Shown: piece by piece, positions 53,684 to 63,102 of the stretch
How positions within the stretch are numbered: position 1 is the first letter of the stretch
How the letters are laid out: each line of letters starts with the position of its first letter
NCBI RefSeq assembly: GCF_017874415.1
Contig: NZ_JAGGLM010000001.1
Location: 186,001-250,000 of the forward strand
DNA: 64,000 nucleotides
From: Clostridium algifaecis
GTDB lineage: Bacteria > Bacillota > Clostridia > Clostridiales > Clostridiaceae
Reading direction: 5' to 3'
Translations under genes and position numbers: made by a program
The notes under the pieces: model-generated
What the model was told of the DNA's origin: nothing
Databases searched by the model: none
The model's input: the letters and a program-made list of their open reading frames with translations, nothing else

Positions 53684-54469
53684 TTGATTGTATTTTTAGA
53701 TGTTTTAATTTTTATAAATGCAGTAGTGAATTTTTTCCTTATTTATATAACTGCGAAGACGCTCAGGATAAAAGTAAAATTTAGATATATACTTTTGTCA
53801 TCTTGTTTAGGATCACTCTATGTTATAACTTTAGTTTTCCCGAGACTTGCAGTATTTACTAATTTATCTTTTAAAATAGCAGCAGCTGAAATTTTAGTGC
53901 TTATTACTTTTAGAAGCAAAAACATTATTTTTAATTTAAAAGCTTTATCCATATTCATAATGTATTCCATGCTCCTGGCAGGTATATGTATTTTTATTCA
54001 ATATAATACTGGAGGATATAATTTATATGATTTTTCATATAAATGGCTTTTAATATCAATTATGGTTATATATATAATAATTGATAGACTTGTTGTGTAT
54101 ATAAGGGATAGAAAAAATTTAACTACACTGATATTTAATGTAGATATCATATTAAACAGCGGAAGCAAGAGAGTAAAAGCTTTTTTAGATACGGGGAATG
54201 AACTGAAGGAACCAGCCACTAATCTTCCAGTAATTATAGTAGAAAAATCTGTGTTTTGTAATATTGATATTAAAGGATATGATAAATTTTTCATACCTTA
54301 CAAAGTAGTGAATGGGAAATGCGGGAAGTTGGTTGGATTTAAGCCAAAGGCAGTTAAAATAGCAGTTGGAAAAAATATGGAAAGTAGAGATGCTATAGTT
54401 GCATTTTGTGAGGACAGATTAAGTGAGCTTAGTGATTATCATGCACTTTTACCAAGAGGAGTAATTTAA
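53684..54469 (+). CDS. spoIIGA: Sigma-E processing peptidase SpoIIGA
   Basis: 261 residues: five N-terminal membrane segments (about 1-150), then a cytoplasmic aspartic protease domain with the catalytic Asp near 168 in FLDTGNELKEP, and HALLPRGVI at the end. It removes the pro-sequence of sigma-E after a signal from the forespore (SpoIIR). The TTG at 53684 follows AGGGGGAG; an ATG in the same area hits an early stop. It is followed by sigE after 53 bases. Confidence 0.9.
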   Translation: MIVFLDVLIFINAVVNFFLIYITAKTLRIKVKFRYILLSSCLGSLYVITLVFPRLAVFTNLSFKIAAAEILVLITFRSKNIIFNLKALSIFIMYSMLLAGICIFIQYNTGGYNLYDFSYKWLLISIMVIYIIIDRLVVYIRDRKNLTTLIFNVDIILNSGSKRVKAFLDTGNELKEPATNLPVIIVEKSVFCNIDIKGYDKFFIPYKVVNGKCGKLVGFKPKAVKIAVGKNMESRDAIVAFCEDRLSELSDYHALLPRGVI

Positions 54470-54522
54470 TTTACTATGTTATTTAATAAAAATTAAAAAC
54501 TATGGTTAATTGGAGGGAAACT

Positions 54523-55230
54523 ATGCCTAAATTAAGAATATTATTGAACAGATTAATGTTAAAATTTAAGATATTCGTTAAAAATATCTATTATATAGGA
54601 GGAAGTGAGGTACTCCCACCGCCGCTTACAAAAGAAGAAGAAGAAGATCTGGTATTTAAATTAATAAATGGAGACGAAAACGTAAGATCTACTTTAATTG
54701 AAAGAAATTTAAGATTAGTAGTATATATAGCAAGAAAATTTGAAAATACTGGAGTTAATCTGGAAGATTTGATATCTGTGGGATCTATAGGACTTATAAA
54801 AGCTGTAAATACTTTTGATCCAAATAAAAAAATTAAATTAGCAACATATGCATCCAGGTGCATTGAAAATGAAATATTGATGTATTTAAGAAGAAACAAT
54901 AAAGTAAAGGCTGAAATTTCATTTTATGAACCGCTGAATATAGACTGGGACGGAAATGAACTATTATTGTCAGATATATTAGGTACTGATAATGATGTAG
55001 TATATGATTCCATAGAAGGTGAAGTAGACAAGCAGCTTTTAATTATGGCTATGAAAAAGTTGAGCGAAAGAGAAAAGAAAATAGTAAATTTAAGGTTTGG
55101 ATTAAGTGGGAATGTTGAAAAAACGCAAAAAGAAGTGGCAGATATGCTTGGCATATCTCAGTCTTACATATCGAGACTGGAAAAAAGAATAATAAAAACA
55201 TTGAAAAAAGAAATAAATAAAATGTTATAG
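54523..55230 (+). CDS. sigE: Early mother-cell sigma factor, pro-sigma-E
   Basis: 235 residues. The basic, amphipathic pro-sequence (about 1-30) ends at [13 protein letters not shown], the SpoIIGA cleavage region. Region 2: [36 protein letters not shown] and [18 protein letters not shown]; region 4: [24 protein letters not shown] longer frame opens at 54502, but the ATG at 54523 follows GGAGG. It drives the early mother-cell programme. Confidence 0.94.
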   Translation: MPKLRILLNRLMLKFKIFVKNIYYIGGSEVLPPPLTKEEEEDLVFKLINGDENVRSTLIERNLRLVVYIARKFENTGVNLEDLISVGSIGLIKAVNTFDPNKKIKLATYASRCIENEILMYLRRNNKVKAEISFYEPLNIDWDGNELLLSDILGTDNDVVYDSIEGEVDKQLLIMAMKKLSEREKKIVNLRFGLSGNVEKTQKEVADMLGISQSYISRLEKRIIKTLKKEINKML

Positions 55231-55241
55231 GCTTGTTTTTA

Positions 55242-55270
55242 GTATAAAATTTAGCTCCTTAGTAAATACT
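55242..55270 (+). promoter_or_regulatory. Possible sigma-F/sigma-G promoter ahead of sigG
   Basis: GTATA (55242-55246) and GTAAATACT (55262-55270) are 15 bases apart and fit the forespore pattern GYATA / GGNNANANT except at one base. Forespore transcription of sigG is expected from other spore formers. Confidence 0.45.
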
Positions 55271-55303
55271 TAAAATGCTATATATTCTAAAGGGGCTGAT
55301 TGC

Positions 55304-56077
55304 ATGATAATTAACAAAGTTGAAATTTGTGGTGTGAACACATCAAAACTGCCAGTTCTAAAGGAAAAAGAAATGAAAGAACTTTTAATTAAAACTAGAA
55401 GTGGAGATACCAAATCAAGAGAAAAATTTATAAAGGGGAATTTAAGACTTATTTTAAGTGTAATACAAAGATTTAACAACAGAGGTGAAAATGCAGATGA
55501 TTTGTTTCAGGTTGGATGTGTAGGACTTATAAAGGCAATAGATAATTTCGATTTAAAACAAAATGTAAAATTCTCTACTTATGCAGTTCCTATGATTATA
55601 GGTGAAATAAGAAGATACTTAAGAGATAATAATTCAATAAGAGTAAGTAGATCTTTGAGAGACATAGCATATAAGGCACTTCAGGCAAGAGATAAATTTA
55701 TAAGGAAAAACAACAAAGAGCCAACGATATCTCAAATAGCAAAAGAACTTGATATTCCAAGGGAAGAAGTTGTATTTGCGCTTGATGCAATTCAAGATCC
55801 TGTGTCGCTATTTGAACCTATATACCGTGATGGAGGAGATGCTATATATGTTATGGATCAGATAAGTGATACAAAAAATTTAGATGAAAACTGGCTTCAG
55901 GATATATCTATAAAAGAAGCAATGAAAAAATTAAATGATAGAGAAAAACTTATATTGAATTTGAGATTTTTTGATGGAAGGACACAAATGGAGGTGGCAA
56001 AGGAAATAGGAATATCACAAGCTCAGGTATCAAGACTTGAAAAGACAGCATTAAGACATATGAAAAAATATATGTAA
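55304..56077 (+). CDS. sigG: Late forespore sigma factor sigma-G
   Basis: 257 residues without a pro-sequence. The N-terminal KVEICGVNTSKLPVL is the sigma-G hallmark. Region 2: KGNLRLILSVIQRFNNRG, DDLFQVGCVGLIKAIDNFD and FSTYAVPMIIGEIRRYLRD; region 3: RVSRSLRDIAYKALQARD; region 4: TQMEVAKEIGISQAQVSRLEKTAL. It directs late forespore genes such as SASP and germination proteins. It lies 73 bases after sigE and has its own candidate promoter, so both joint and separate transcripts are possible. Confidence 0.95.
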   Translation: MIINKVEICGVNTSKLPVLKEKEMKELLIKTRSGDTKSREKFIKGNLRLILSVIQRFNNRGENADDLFQVGCVGLIKAIDNFDLKQNVKFSTYAVPMIIGEIRRYLRDNNSIRVSRSLRDIAYKALQARDKFIRKNNKEPTISQIAKELDIPREEVVFALDAIQDPVSLFEPIYRDGGDAIYVMDQISDTKNLDENWLQDISIKEAMKKLNDREKLILNLRFFDGRTQMEVAKEIGISQAQVSRLEKTALRHMKKYM

Positions 56078-56115
56078 TATATTTAGAGTATATAAATAAT
56101 GGGGGTGTTACATAA

Positions 56116-56379
56116 ATGGAAGAAGAGATGTCACTGTATTCATTGGCAAATTTAAGAACTATGGAAATCATAGATATTAATACGGGAGCCAAATTAGGTT
56201 TTATAAAGGATTTGAAAATAGACTGTGATGAAAATAAAATCGTATCTATAATACTTCCGCCTCAAACGGATAGAATCAGCTGGTTTACAAAGAGTGAAGA
56301 TATCGAACTGTCATGGGATAGTGTAAAAAAAATAGGCGTAGATGTGGTACTTGTAGATGCGGGAAGTATTGCAAGCTAG
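56116..56379 (+). CDS. YlmC/YmxH-family sporulation protein (PRC barrel)
   Basis: An 87-residue single PRC-barrel: SLYSLANLRTMEIIDINTGAKLG, FIKDLKIDCDENKIVSIILP and SWDSVKKIGVDVVLVD. Family members are conserved in endospore formers and lie near sporulation or division genes, but the molecular role is unknown. ATG after GGGGGTG. It is close behind sigG (38 bases). Confidence 0.85.
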   Translation: MEEEMSLYSLANLRTMEIIDINTGAKLGFIKDLKIDCDENKIVSIILPPQTDRISWFTKSEDIELSWDSVKKIGVDVVLVDAGSIAS

Positions 56380-56450
56380 AAGGCAAGTGCAATTCTAGAT
56401 GAAAAAGTGTATAATTACAACTATATATTAAATATAGGCAAAGGACGTGA

Positions 56451-56912
56451 ATGGAATTGAAATGCCCTTATTGTGGTTATACGGAAAGTAAAGTTGTTGA
56501 TTCCAGATCAACTGAAGACAATAGAGCTATTAGAAGAAGAAGAGAATGCTTAAGCTGTAAAAAGAGATATACAACATATGAAAAAATTGAAGATTTGCCA
56601 ATACTTGTTATAAAAAAGAATAATGATAGAGAGTATTTTGATAGAAATAAAATATTAAATGGACTTATAAAAGCCTGCCAGAAAAGACCTGTGTCCAGAA
56701 AACAACTTGAAAATATAACAGACGATGTAGAAAAGAAAATAAATAATAAAATGGTAACAGAAATAAATTCTTCTGATATAGGGGAACTTGTAATGAAAAG
56801 TCTTAAAGAGATTGATGAGGTTTCTTACGTGAGATTTGCATCTGTGTATAGACAATTTAAGGATATTAATACATTTATGGAAGAAATAAAAAATTTAATT
56901 TCAAAAAAATAG
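56451..56912 (+). CDS. nrdR: Transcriptional repressor NrdR
   Basis: 153 residues: an N-terminal Zn ribbon ([19 protein letters not shown]...[12 protein letters not shown], four Cys) and an ATP-cone domain ([41 protein letters not shown]). It represses ribonucleotide reductase genes according to ATP/dATP. RBS AAGGACGTG. A terminator overlaps its stop codon. Confidence 0.95.
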   Translation: MELKCPYCGYTESKVVDSRSTEDNRAIRRRRECLSCKKRYTTYEKIEDLPILVIKKNNDREYFDRNKILNGLIKACQKRPVSRKQLENITDDVEKKINNKMVTEINSSDIGELVMKSLKEIDEVSYVRFASVYRQFKDINTFMEEIKNLISKK

Positions 56913-56943
56913 ATGACATGGTTTATATGTCATCTATTTTTTT
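56907..56943 (+). terminator. Terminator after nrdR
   Basis: AAATAGATGACAT pairs with ATGTCATCTATTT around a 7-base loop, followed by a run of seven T that begins in the right arm. The left arm includes the nrdR stop codon. Confidence 0.85.
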
Positions 56944-57059
56944 ATGTTAAATTTAGGTTAATAAATTTAAATTATATAAACATAATACAATTAATATATA
57001 AGAAATGTTAAAATACAAATATATATGTAATTATTATTTCAAATATTGGAGGACAAAAA

Positions 57060-57773
57060 ATGGACATTAGAAGTATTTATATTGATAAATATGAATTTTT
57101 AGAAATAGATATGGGAGGGGCAGCAGCTGTATTTTCTACAGCGAAAAATAATCTGGATTTTAATAAATCCAAGGATGTTGGAATAAAGAATATAGAAAAT
57201 TTGAAAAAATGGTTTGAATTGAAAAGTATAGGATACCTAAATCAGGTACATGGTAATGATTTAATAGTATATAAAAATAAAGTAGAAGATGGAGATGCTA
57301 TATTTACAAATGAAATTAATAATGCAGTTGGCGTGTTCACTGCAGACTGTGTGCCTGTAATTTTATATGACAGAAAAAATAGGATAATTGCAGCTGTTCA
57401 CAGCGGGTGGAAAGGAACATTAAACCTAATAGTTAAAAAAGCTATTAGAAAATTAAAAAATGATTATAAAAGTACTGAGGATGATATTTTTGTATGTATA
57501 GGACCAAACATACAATCCTGCTGTTATACAGTAGGTGAAGATGTAATTGATAAATTTGAGAACTCTGTTTTTTACAGAGGTAAGGATATATTCATAAAAA
57601 ATAACCTGAATTTAAAAAAATGTATTAAGTATCAGCTGCAATCTGAAAAAATTAAAAATGAAAACATAAAGTTTATCGATGTCTGTACATTTTGTAGTAG
57701 TGAATACAAAATGCATTCTTATAGAAAAGATAAAAATTGTGGAAGGATGTTTTCATTTGTATATATGAAATAA
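57060..57773 (+). CDS. pgeF: PgeF/YfiH-type protein (laccase-domain family)
   Basis: 237 residues with the family blocks LNQVHGNDLIV, GVFTADCVPVILYD (Cys ligand), AAVHSGWKGTLN (His ligand) and GPNIQSCCYTVGEDV. Long annotated as a polyphenol oxidase, the family has been shown to act in peptidoglycan editing or purine nucleoside cleavage, and uses the Cys/His/His site for Zn or Cu. ATG after TGGAGG. It precedes phoP by 38 bases without a terminator. Confidence 0.88.
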   Translation: MDIRSIYIDKYEFLEIDMGGAAAVFSTAKNNLDFNKSKDVGIKNIENLKKWFELKSIGYLNQVHGNDLIVYKNKVEDGDAIFTNEINNAVGVFTADCVPVILYDRKNRIIAAVHSGWKGTLNLIVKKAIRKLKNDYKSTEDDIFVCIGPNIQSCCYTVGEDVIDKFENSVFYRGKDIFIKNNLNLKKCIKYQLQSEKIKNENIKFIDVCTFCSSEYKMHSYRKDKNCGRMFSFVYMK

Positions 57774-57811
57774 TAATAAAATAGTATTTAAGTATAATTG
57801 GAGGGTAAGCT

Positions 57812-58507
57812 ATGCCGCAGGAAAAAATTTTAATTGTTGATGATGAGGAGCACATATGTGAATTAATTAAATTTAATCTTGAAAATAACGGTTATAAAAC
57901 TATTATTTCAAATAATGGAGTAGATGCGCTTAAAAAAGTTAAATATGAAAAGCCAAAGCTAGTGCTATTGGATGTAATGCTCCCGGAAATGGATGGATAT
58001 GATGTATGTAAAGAAATAAAAAAAGACAATTCTATATCATCAATTCCAATTATAATGATAACTGCAAAAGGAGAAGAGTTTGACAAAGTCCTTGGATTGG
58101 AACTCGGAGCTGATGATTATATTACAAAACCATTTTCTGTAAGAGAACTAGTAGCAAGGGTGAAAGCAGTTCTTAGAAGAACTTCTATAAAGGAAATAGA
58201 TAAATATTATGTTTTTGGTGATGTAACTATAGAATTTGATAAACATGAAGTTACTAAATCAGGTAAGAGGGTAGAACTTACTTTAAAAGAATTTGAACTC
58301 TTGCAAATACTCATAAAAAATAATGGAAGAGTCATGACTAGAGATTTTCTTTTAGATAAGATATGGGGATATGAGTATATTGGAGAAACAAGAACTGTGG
58401 ATGTTCATATAAGGCATTTAAGACAAAAGATTGAAGATGATGATAAAAAACCAAAATATATTGAAACTATCCGTGGTATAGGTTATAGATTTAATTTTCA
58501 GGAATAA
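57812..58507 (+). CDS. phoP: Phosphate-response regulator PhoP (OmpR family)
   Basis: 231 residues: a receiver with DDEEH acidic pocket, phospho-acceptor Asp54 (LLDVMLPEMDG) and Lys in ADDYITKPFSVREL; winged helix with LTLKEFELLQILIKNNGRVMTR (read in parts) and VDVHIRHLRQKIEDD. The location just upstream of phoR and pstSCAB-phoU supports the phosphate-starvation role. ATG after GGAGGGTAAGCT. Confidence 0.88.
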   Translation: MPQEKILIVDDEEHICELIKFNLENNGYKTIISNNGVDALKKVKYEKPKLVLLDVMLPEMDGYDVCKEIKKDNSISSIPIIMITAKGEEFDKVLGLELGADDYITKPFSVRELVARVKAVLRRTSIKEIDKYYVFGDVTIEFDKHEVTKSGKRVELTLKEFELLQILIKNNGRVMTRDFLLDKIWGYEYIGETRTVDVHIRHLRQKIEDDDKKPKYIETIRGIGYRFNFQE

Positions 58508-58517
58508 TGGTGATATT

Positions 58518-60218
58518 ATGAAAAAAAAATTAATGATATCGATGCTTGGTACACTTGTATTTAGTTTTGTTATAATGACAACTTTATTTGTAATTATTGT
58601 AAATCATCAGTATATAGAAAATATGAAACAGATACTCAAAATAAATAATGACATTATAATAAATACCATTCAGGAAAAAAATGATAAAGACAGAAGTATA
58701 TTTTTTAAGAATAATTTTAAGAATGGAATAATAAGAGAAACGTATATAGATAAAAATGGAAAAGTATTAAGCGATTCTGCTGTATCTGAAAAATATCTTG
58801 AAAATCATAATTCAAGAAAGGAGGTACAAGAAGCGAGATCAAACGGCACAGGTTATTCTATAAGATTTAGTTATACCATAGGAAGAAGTACAATTTATTT
58901 TGCTACACTTACTAAAGATGGACATGTAGTTAGAAGTGCCATGAATATGCAGATAGTAAGGGGCTTTGAAAGCAACTATTTTAAATATTATATAATTATA
59001 GTTGTACTATCCATAATTATATCCATATTATTTGTAACAAAGCTTTCCAAATCTATAGTTAAACCATTGAAAGAGCTTGAAAAAATAACCTCAAGTATAG
59101 CAAATGGAAATTTGAACATGAGAGTAAAAATAAAAACTAGAGATGAAATAGGAGAGCTTGCTAAAACTTTTAATAACATGGCAGATGAGCTCGAAGTAAC
59201 TTTAAATGATTCTATAAATCAGAGTAATAAACTTGAAGCAATACTTAAGAGTATGGATAGCGGTGTTATTGCTGTGGATAAAAATAATAAAGTAATAATG
59301 ATAAATCCTTATGCTAAAGATATATTTGGAATAGATAGAGATATAATAGGGGAAAATTTAATGGATAGTATAAGGGATTTTGAATTAGAGGATATATTTA
59401 AATACGATAATAATGAATATAAGGAAATAAAGACTTTGTGGCCAAAACAAAGAGAATTGAGGATTAAAACTGCATATATAATAAATAAACATCATGACAG
59501 AATCGGTACAGTTGCTGTAGTTCAAGACATAACTGATATAAAGAAGCTGGAAAACATTAGATCTCAGTTTGTAGCTAATGTGTCTCATGAACTTAAGACA
59601 CCATTAACTTCTATAAAAGGATTTTCTGAAACGTTGAGATATGTGGACGATGCTGAAAATAAAAACAAATTTTTAGATATAATAGATGATGAAGTTAATA
59701 GGTTAACAAGGCTTATAAACGATATTTTGACTCTTTCACATATAGAGAATGATAAAAATGACAAATTAGAAGAAGTTAATGTAAATTCTATAATAGAGGA
59801 TGTTTCATATCTCATGAAAAATACCGCCCAAAAGAAAAACATAGATATAAATGTTCAAATATCTAATATACCTATTATTTATGGTGATAAAGATAGGTTT
59901 AAACAGATGATAATAAATTTAGTAGATAATGGAATAAAATATTCAGACAATGGCGGAAAAATTAATATAGTTACAAGACTGAAAGAAAACAAATGCATAA
60001 TTTCAGTAGAAGATCATGGAGTAGGTATATCTAAAGAACACCAGGAAAGATTATTTGAAAGATTTTATAGAGTAGACAAAGCCAGATCAAGGAGTCAGGG
60101 AGGCACAGGACTTGGACTTGCTATAGTTAAACATATTGTTATGGGATTCAATGGAAATATAAAAGTAGAAAGTGAAGTTGGAAATGGAAGTAAATTCATT
60201 GTTGAAATTCCTTTATAA
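58518..60218 (+). CDS. phoR: Phosphate-responsive sensor kinase PhoR
   Basis: 566 residues: TM1 (about 5-28), an extracytoplasmic region (about 30-155), TM2 (about 157-173), HAMP (about 175-227), PAS (about 235-340), HisKA with His357 (FVANVSHELKTPLTSIKG) and HATPase with NLVDNGIKYS, DHGVGISKEHQERLFERFYR and GGTGLGLAIVKHIV. The layout matches PhoR of Bacillus. It starts ten bases after the phoP stop. Signal probably comes from the Pst/PhoU complex encoded next. Confidence 0.9.
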   Translation: MKKKLMISMLGTLVFSFVIMTTLFVIIVNHQYIENMKQILKINNDIIINTIQEKNDKDRSIFFKNNFKNGIIRETYIDKNGKVLSDSAVSEKYLENHNSRKEVQEARSNGTGYSIRFSYTIGRSTIYFATLTKDGHVVRSAMNMQIVRGFESNYFKYYIIIVVLSIIISILFVTKLSKSIVKPLKELEKITSSIANGNLNMRVKIKTRDEIGELAKTFNNMADELEVTLNDSINQSNKLEAILKSMDSGVIAVDKNNKVIMINPYAKDIFGIDRDIIGENLMDSIRDFELEDIFKYDNNEYKEIKTLWPKQRELRIKTAYIINKHHDRIGTVAVVQDITDIKKLENIRSQFVANVSHELKTPLTSIKGFSETLRYVDDAENKNKFLDIIDDEVNRLTRLINDILTLSHIENDKNDKLEEVNVNSIIEDVSYLMKNTAQKKNIDINVQISNIPIIYGDKDRFKQMIINLVDNGIKYSDNGGKINIVTRLKENKCIISVEDHGVGISKEHQERLFERFYRVDKARSRSQGGTGLGLAIVKHIVMGFNGNIKVESEVGNGSKFIVEIPL

Positions 60219-60226
60219 TTAATAAT

Positions 60227-60284
60227 AACCATTTATTGCTGTTGTGTTAAATTTAATTAACATAGGAGTAATAAATGGTTAACT
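60227..60284 (+). promoter_or_regulatory. PhoP-box-like repeats within a hairpin ahead of pstS
   Basis: TTAAAT (60247), TTAACA (60257) and TTAACT (60279) resemble the Bacillus PhoP half-site TTAACA; 60257 and 60279 are 22 bases apart, or two helical turns. They sit in and beside a 14-bp inverted repeat (60227-60240 with 60267-60280, one G-T pair). No T run follows the hairpin, so a control role is likelier than termination. Confidence 0.45.
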
Positions 60285-60344
60285 TTCGTGGAATAATATT
60301 ATATATGTAATAAATAACGGATAGCAAATTTGAGGAGGTCTACA

Positions 60345-61250
60345 ATGATTATGAAAAGAAAGAGTCTTAAGGTTATTATAACAGCTATGGCAATTACCAT
60401 AATAGCTGGAGCATTTGTTGGATGTGGTTCAGGCAATAAGGGAAGTAATCAAACGAAGGATTCATCGAATACAAAAAAATTAACAGGATCAATAACTCTG
60501 GCAGGTTCTACTGCACTCCAGCCATTAGCAGAGCAACTCGGAAAAAGCTTTATGGATAAAAATTCCGGAACTACTGTAAATGTACAAGGAGGAGGGAGCG
60601 GTACAGGATTAAATTTAGCACTAAATGGAACTGCAAATATTGGTAATTCTGATGTAACATCAGAATCAAAATTATCTGCAGAAGATGCTAAGAAACTTGT
60701 AGATCATAAGGTTTGTGCGATAGGATTTGCAGTAGTTGCAAATACTGGAGTAAAGGTTGATAATTTAACTAAAGATCAAATTCAGAAAATATTTACAGGA
60801 GAAATAACAAATTGGAAACAAGTTGGTGGAGATGATCTTCCTATAAATGTAATAAACAGAACAAAATCATCAGGTACTAGAGCTACATTTAAAGATACCG
60901 TAATGGGTGGAAAAGATGAAAAAGAAGGGTTGGGAACTACTCAGGATTCCAGCGGAAATGTAGAAAATGCAATAAAAAATACAAAAGGTTCCATAAGTTA
61001 TCTGGCTTTATCTTATATAACAGAAGCTGTTAAACAAAATGTAAAAACTTTAAAAATAGAAAATGTTGAAGCTACCAATGAAAACATAGAAAGTGGCAAA
61101 TATCCATTCTGGTCTTATGAGCATATGTACACAAAAGGTGAAGCAAAAGACTTATCAAAAGCATATATAGATTTTGTATTGCAAGATGAAAATAAAGCTA
61201 CAGTGAAAAAACTTGGATATATTCCAATGAGCGATATGAAAACAAAGTAA
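60345..61250 (+). CDS. pstS: Phosphate ABC transporter substrate-binding lipoprotein
   Basis: 301 residues with a lipoprotein signal (KRKSLKVIITAMAITIIAG, lipobox FVGC). Phosphate contacts lie in AGSTALQPLAEQL, GGGSGTGLNLALNG and NRTKSSGTRATF. It captures phosphate outside the membrane for PstCAB. The ATG at 60345 follows GAGGAGG; an upstream frame opening at 60330 lacks a site. It is first in the operon, behind PhoP-like repeats. Confidence 0.94.
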   Translation: MIMKRKSLKVIITAMAITIIAGAFVGCGSGNKGSNQTKDSSNTKKLTGSITLAGSTALQPLAEQLGKSFMDKNSGTTVNVQGGGSGTGLNLALNGTANIGNSDVTSESKLSAEDAKKLVDHKVCAIGFAVVANTGVKVDNLTKDQIQKIFTGEITNWKQVGGDDLPINVINRTKSSGTRATFKDTVMGGKDEKEGLGTTQDSSGNVENAIKNTKGSISYLALSYITEAVKQNVKTLKIENVEATNENIESGKYPFWSYEHMYTKGEAKDLSKAYIDFVLQDENKATVKKLGYIPMSDMKTK

Positions 61251-61311
61251 TATTTTTTAATATATCAATATATACAATATTAATAAAATCTACTTTTGAG
61301 GTTGATAATAT

Positions 61312-62205
61312 ATGAATGGCAAAAAATTATTTAAAGATCTAAAAAATGAATATATAGGTAGAGGATTTTCCATGCTCTGTGCAGGTATAATTATAATTTT
61401 GACATTTACAATAATAGTATTTATAACATCCAAAGGGATAAATACTTTTACAAAACATGGATATTCATTAAGCAAATTTTTATTTACATCCTTATGGAAT
61501 CCGGAAGGCAATAATCCAAAATTCGGAGCACTTATATTTATAGCGGGTTCTACTTTTGTTTCAATTGGGGCAGTTATAATAAGTACTCCTATAGGAGTAG
61601 GGCTTGCTATATTTATGCATTATATATCCCCAAAATTAGGAAAAAAAATTCTTCAACCTTCACTGGAATTATTTGTAGGAATTCCTTCTGTTGTATATGG
61701 ATGGATAGGCTTCAGCGTATTGATTCCATTTTTGAAGTGGAATTTTGGAGGAATAGGTTTCAGTTTGATCGCAGGTATACTTGTACTTAGTATAATGATA
61801 CTTCCGACTATTGCAAGCATATCTGCAGATGCGGTTAAAGTTGTGCCTAAAAAGTACATGGAAGGTTCTTATGGACTTGGAGCTACAAGGTGGCAGACAA
61901 TATCAAAAGTTATATTACCGTCAGCTAAAAATGGAATACTTACGGGAATAGTTTTAGGACTTGCAAGAGCTTTTGGAGAAGCACTTGCAGTTCAGATGGT
62001 AATCGGAAATTCAATAAAATTTCCAGGGAAACTACTTGATCCAACCTCTACTCTTACAAGCATATTGACTATGGATATGGGAAATACCGTATCAGGTACT
62101 GCGTGGAATGATGCACTGTGGTCCTTAGCATTATTATTACTTATAATATCCTTTATATTTATTATTATAATAAGAATTATCGGAAAAAGGAGTGAAGTTA
62201 GATAA
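61312..62205 (+). CDS. pstC: Phosphate ABC transporter permease PstC
   Basis: 297 residues with six membrane segments. The MetI-like core has TPIGVGLAIFMHY, VGIPSVVYGWIGF and the EAA coupling loop [22 protein letters not shown]. With PstA it forms the membrane channel. Start after GAGGTTGAT. It overlaps pstA by one base. Confidence 0.93.
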   Translation: MNGKKLFKDLKNEYIGRGFSMLCAGIIIILTFTIIVFITSKGINTFTKHGYSLSKFLFTSLWNPEGNNPKFGALIFIAGSTFVSIGAVIISTPIGVGLAIFMHYISPKLGKKILQPSLELFVGIPSVVYGWIGFSVLIPFLKWNFGGIGFSLIAGILVLSIMILPTIASISADAVKVVPKKYMEGSYGLGATRWQTISKVILPSAKNGILTGIVLGLARAFGEALAVQMVIGNSIKFPGKLLDPTSTLTSILTMDMGNTVSGTAWNDALWSLALLLLIISFIFIIIIRIIGKRSEVR

Positions 62206-63092
62206 TGAATGCTAAAATTAAAGATAGAATATGGACTATGGTTTTGTATGGAATATCTGGATTTGTAATAGTACTTTTAGTAGCTTTAATATCATATATA
62301 CTTATAAAAGGAAATGGATTTTATAAACCATCTTTTTTATTTGGAAATGCCAAATTTGCACAAGCTGGAGGTGGAATTGGACCTCAACTTTTTAATTCTT
62401 TCTATATGCTTGTTGTTGCTCTTGTTATAAGTGTCCCTTTTGGAGTAGGAGCTGGAATATATTTATCTGAATATGCAAAAGAAGGAATATTATTAAGTAT
62501 AATAAGATTATGCATAGAAACTATGGCATCACTTCCATCCATAGTAGTTGGATTATTTGGATTATTGATATTTGTAAGTATGACGAATTGGGGATTTACA
62601 CTATTTGCAGGAGCATTATCCATATCTGTACTCAATCTTCCAGCACTTACAAGGGTAAGTGAAAATGCTATAAGTGATGCATCTAAATCAGTGAAAGAAG
62701 CAAGTCTTGGACTTGGAGCTACAAGATGGCAGACTATATCGAAAATAGTGCTTCCATCAGCTATACCACAAATTTTAACAGGAATAATACTTGCTGCCGG
62801 AAGAATATTTGGAGAAGCAGCAGCACTTTTATATACAGCTGGTATGAGTGCGCCAAAGCTTGATTTTACAACTGTTAGTCTTTCAAATAGTGCCTCACCA
62901 TTTAGCTTATTTAGACCGGCAGAAACTTTAGCAGTATATATATGGAAGCTTAATTCAGAAGGTATGGTACCAGATGCTGCACAAATTGCAAACAAATCAT
63001 CAGCAGTATTAATTGTAATGGTACTTTTATTTAATGTTTTAGCTAGAATATTGGGAAAGAGAATATATGAGTCCTATACTGGTAAGAAATAA
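62205..63092 (+). CDS. pstA: Phosphate ABC transporter permease PstA
   Basis: 295 residues with six membrane segments. [31 protein letters not shown] and the EAA loop [25 protein letters not shown] are the family marks, near-identical in the loop to PstC. Coupled by TAATG overlap to pstC. Heterodimer partner of PstC. Confidence 0.93.
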   Translation: MNAKIKDRIWTMVLYGISGFVIVLLVALISYILIKGNGFYKPSFLFGNAKFAQAGGGIGPQLFNSFYMLVVALVISVPFGVGAGIYLSEYAKEGILLSIIRLCIETMASLPSIVVGLFGLLIFVSMTNWGFTLFAGALSISVLNLPALTRVSENAISDASKSVKEASLGLGATRWQTISKIVLPSAIPQILTGIILAAGRIFGEAAALLYTAGMSAPKLDFTTVSLSNSASPFSLFRPAETLAVYIWKLNSEGMVPDAAQIANKSSAVLIVMVLLFNVLARILGKRIYESYTGKK

Positions 63093-63102
63093 GGAGGAAA
63101 CT

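Noticed and set aside
62402-62995. A 197-codon open frame on the minus strand
   Set aside because: It lies wholly within pstA, whose plus-strand motifs are clear; the minus frame has no recognisable domain.
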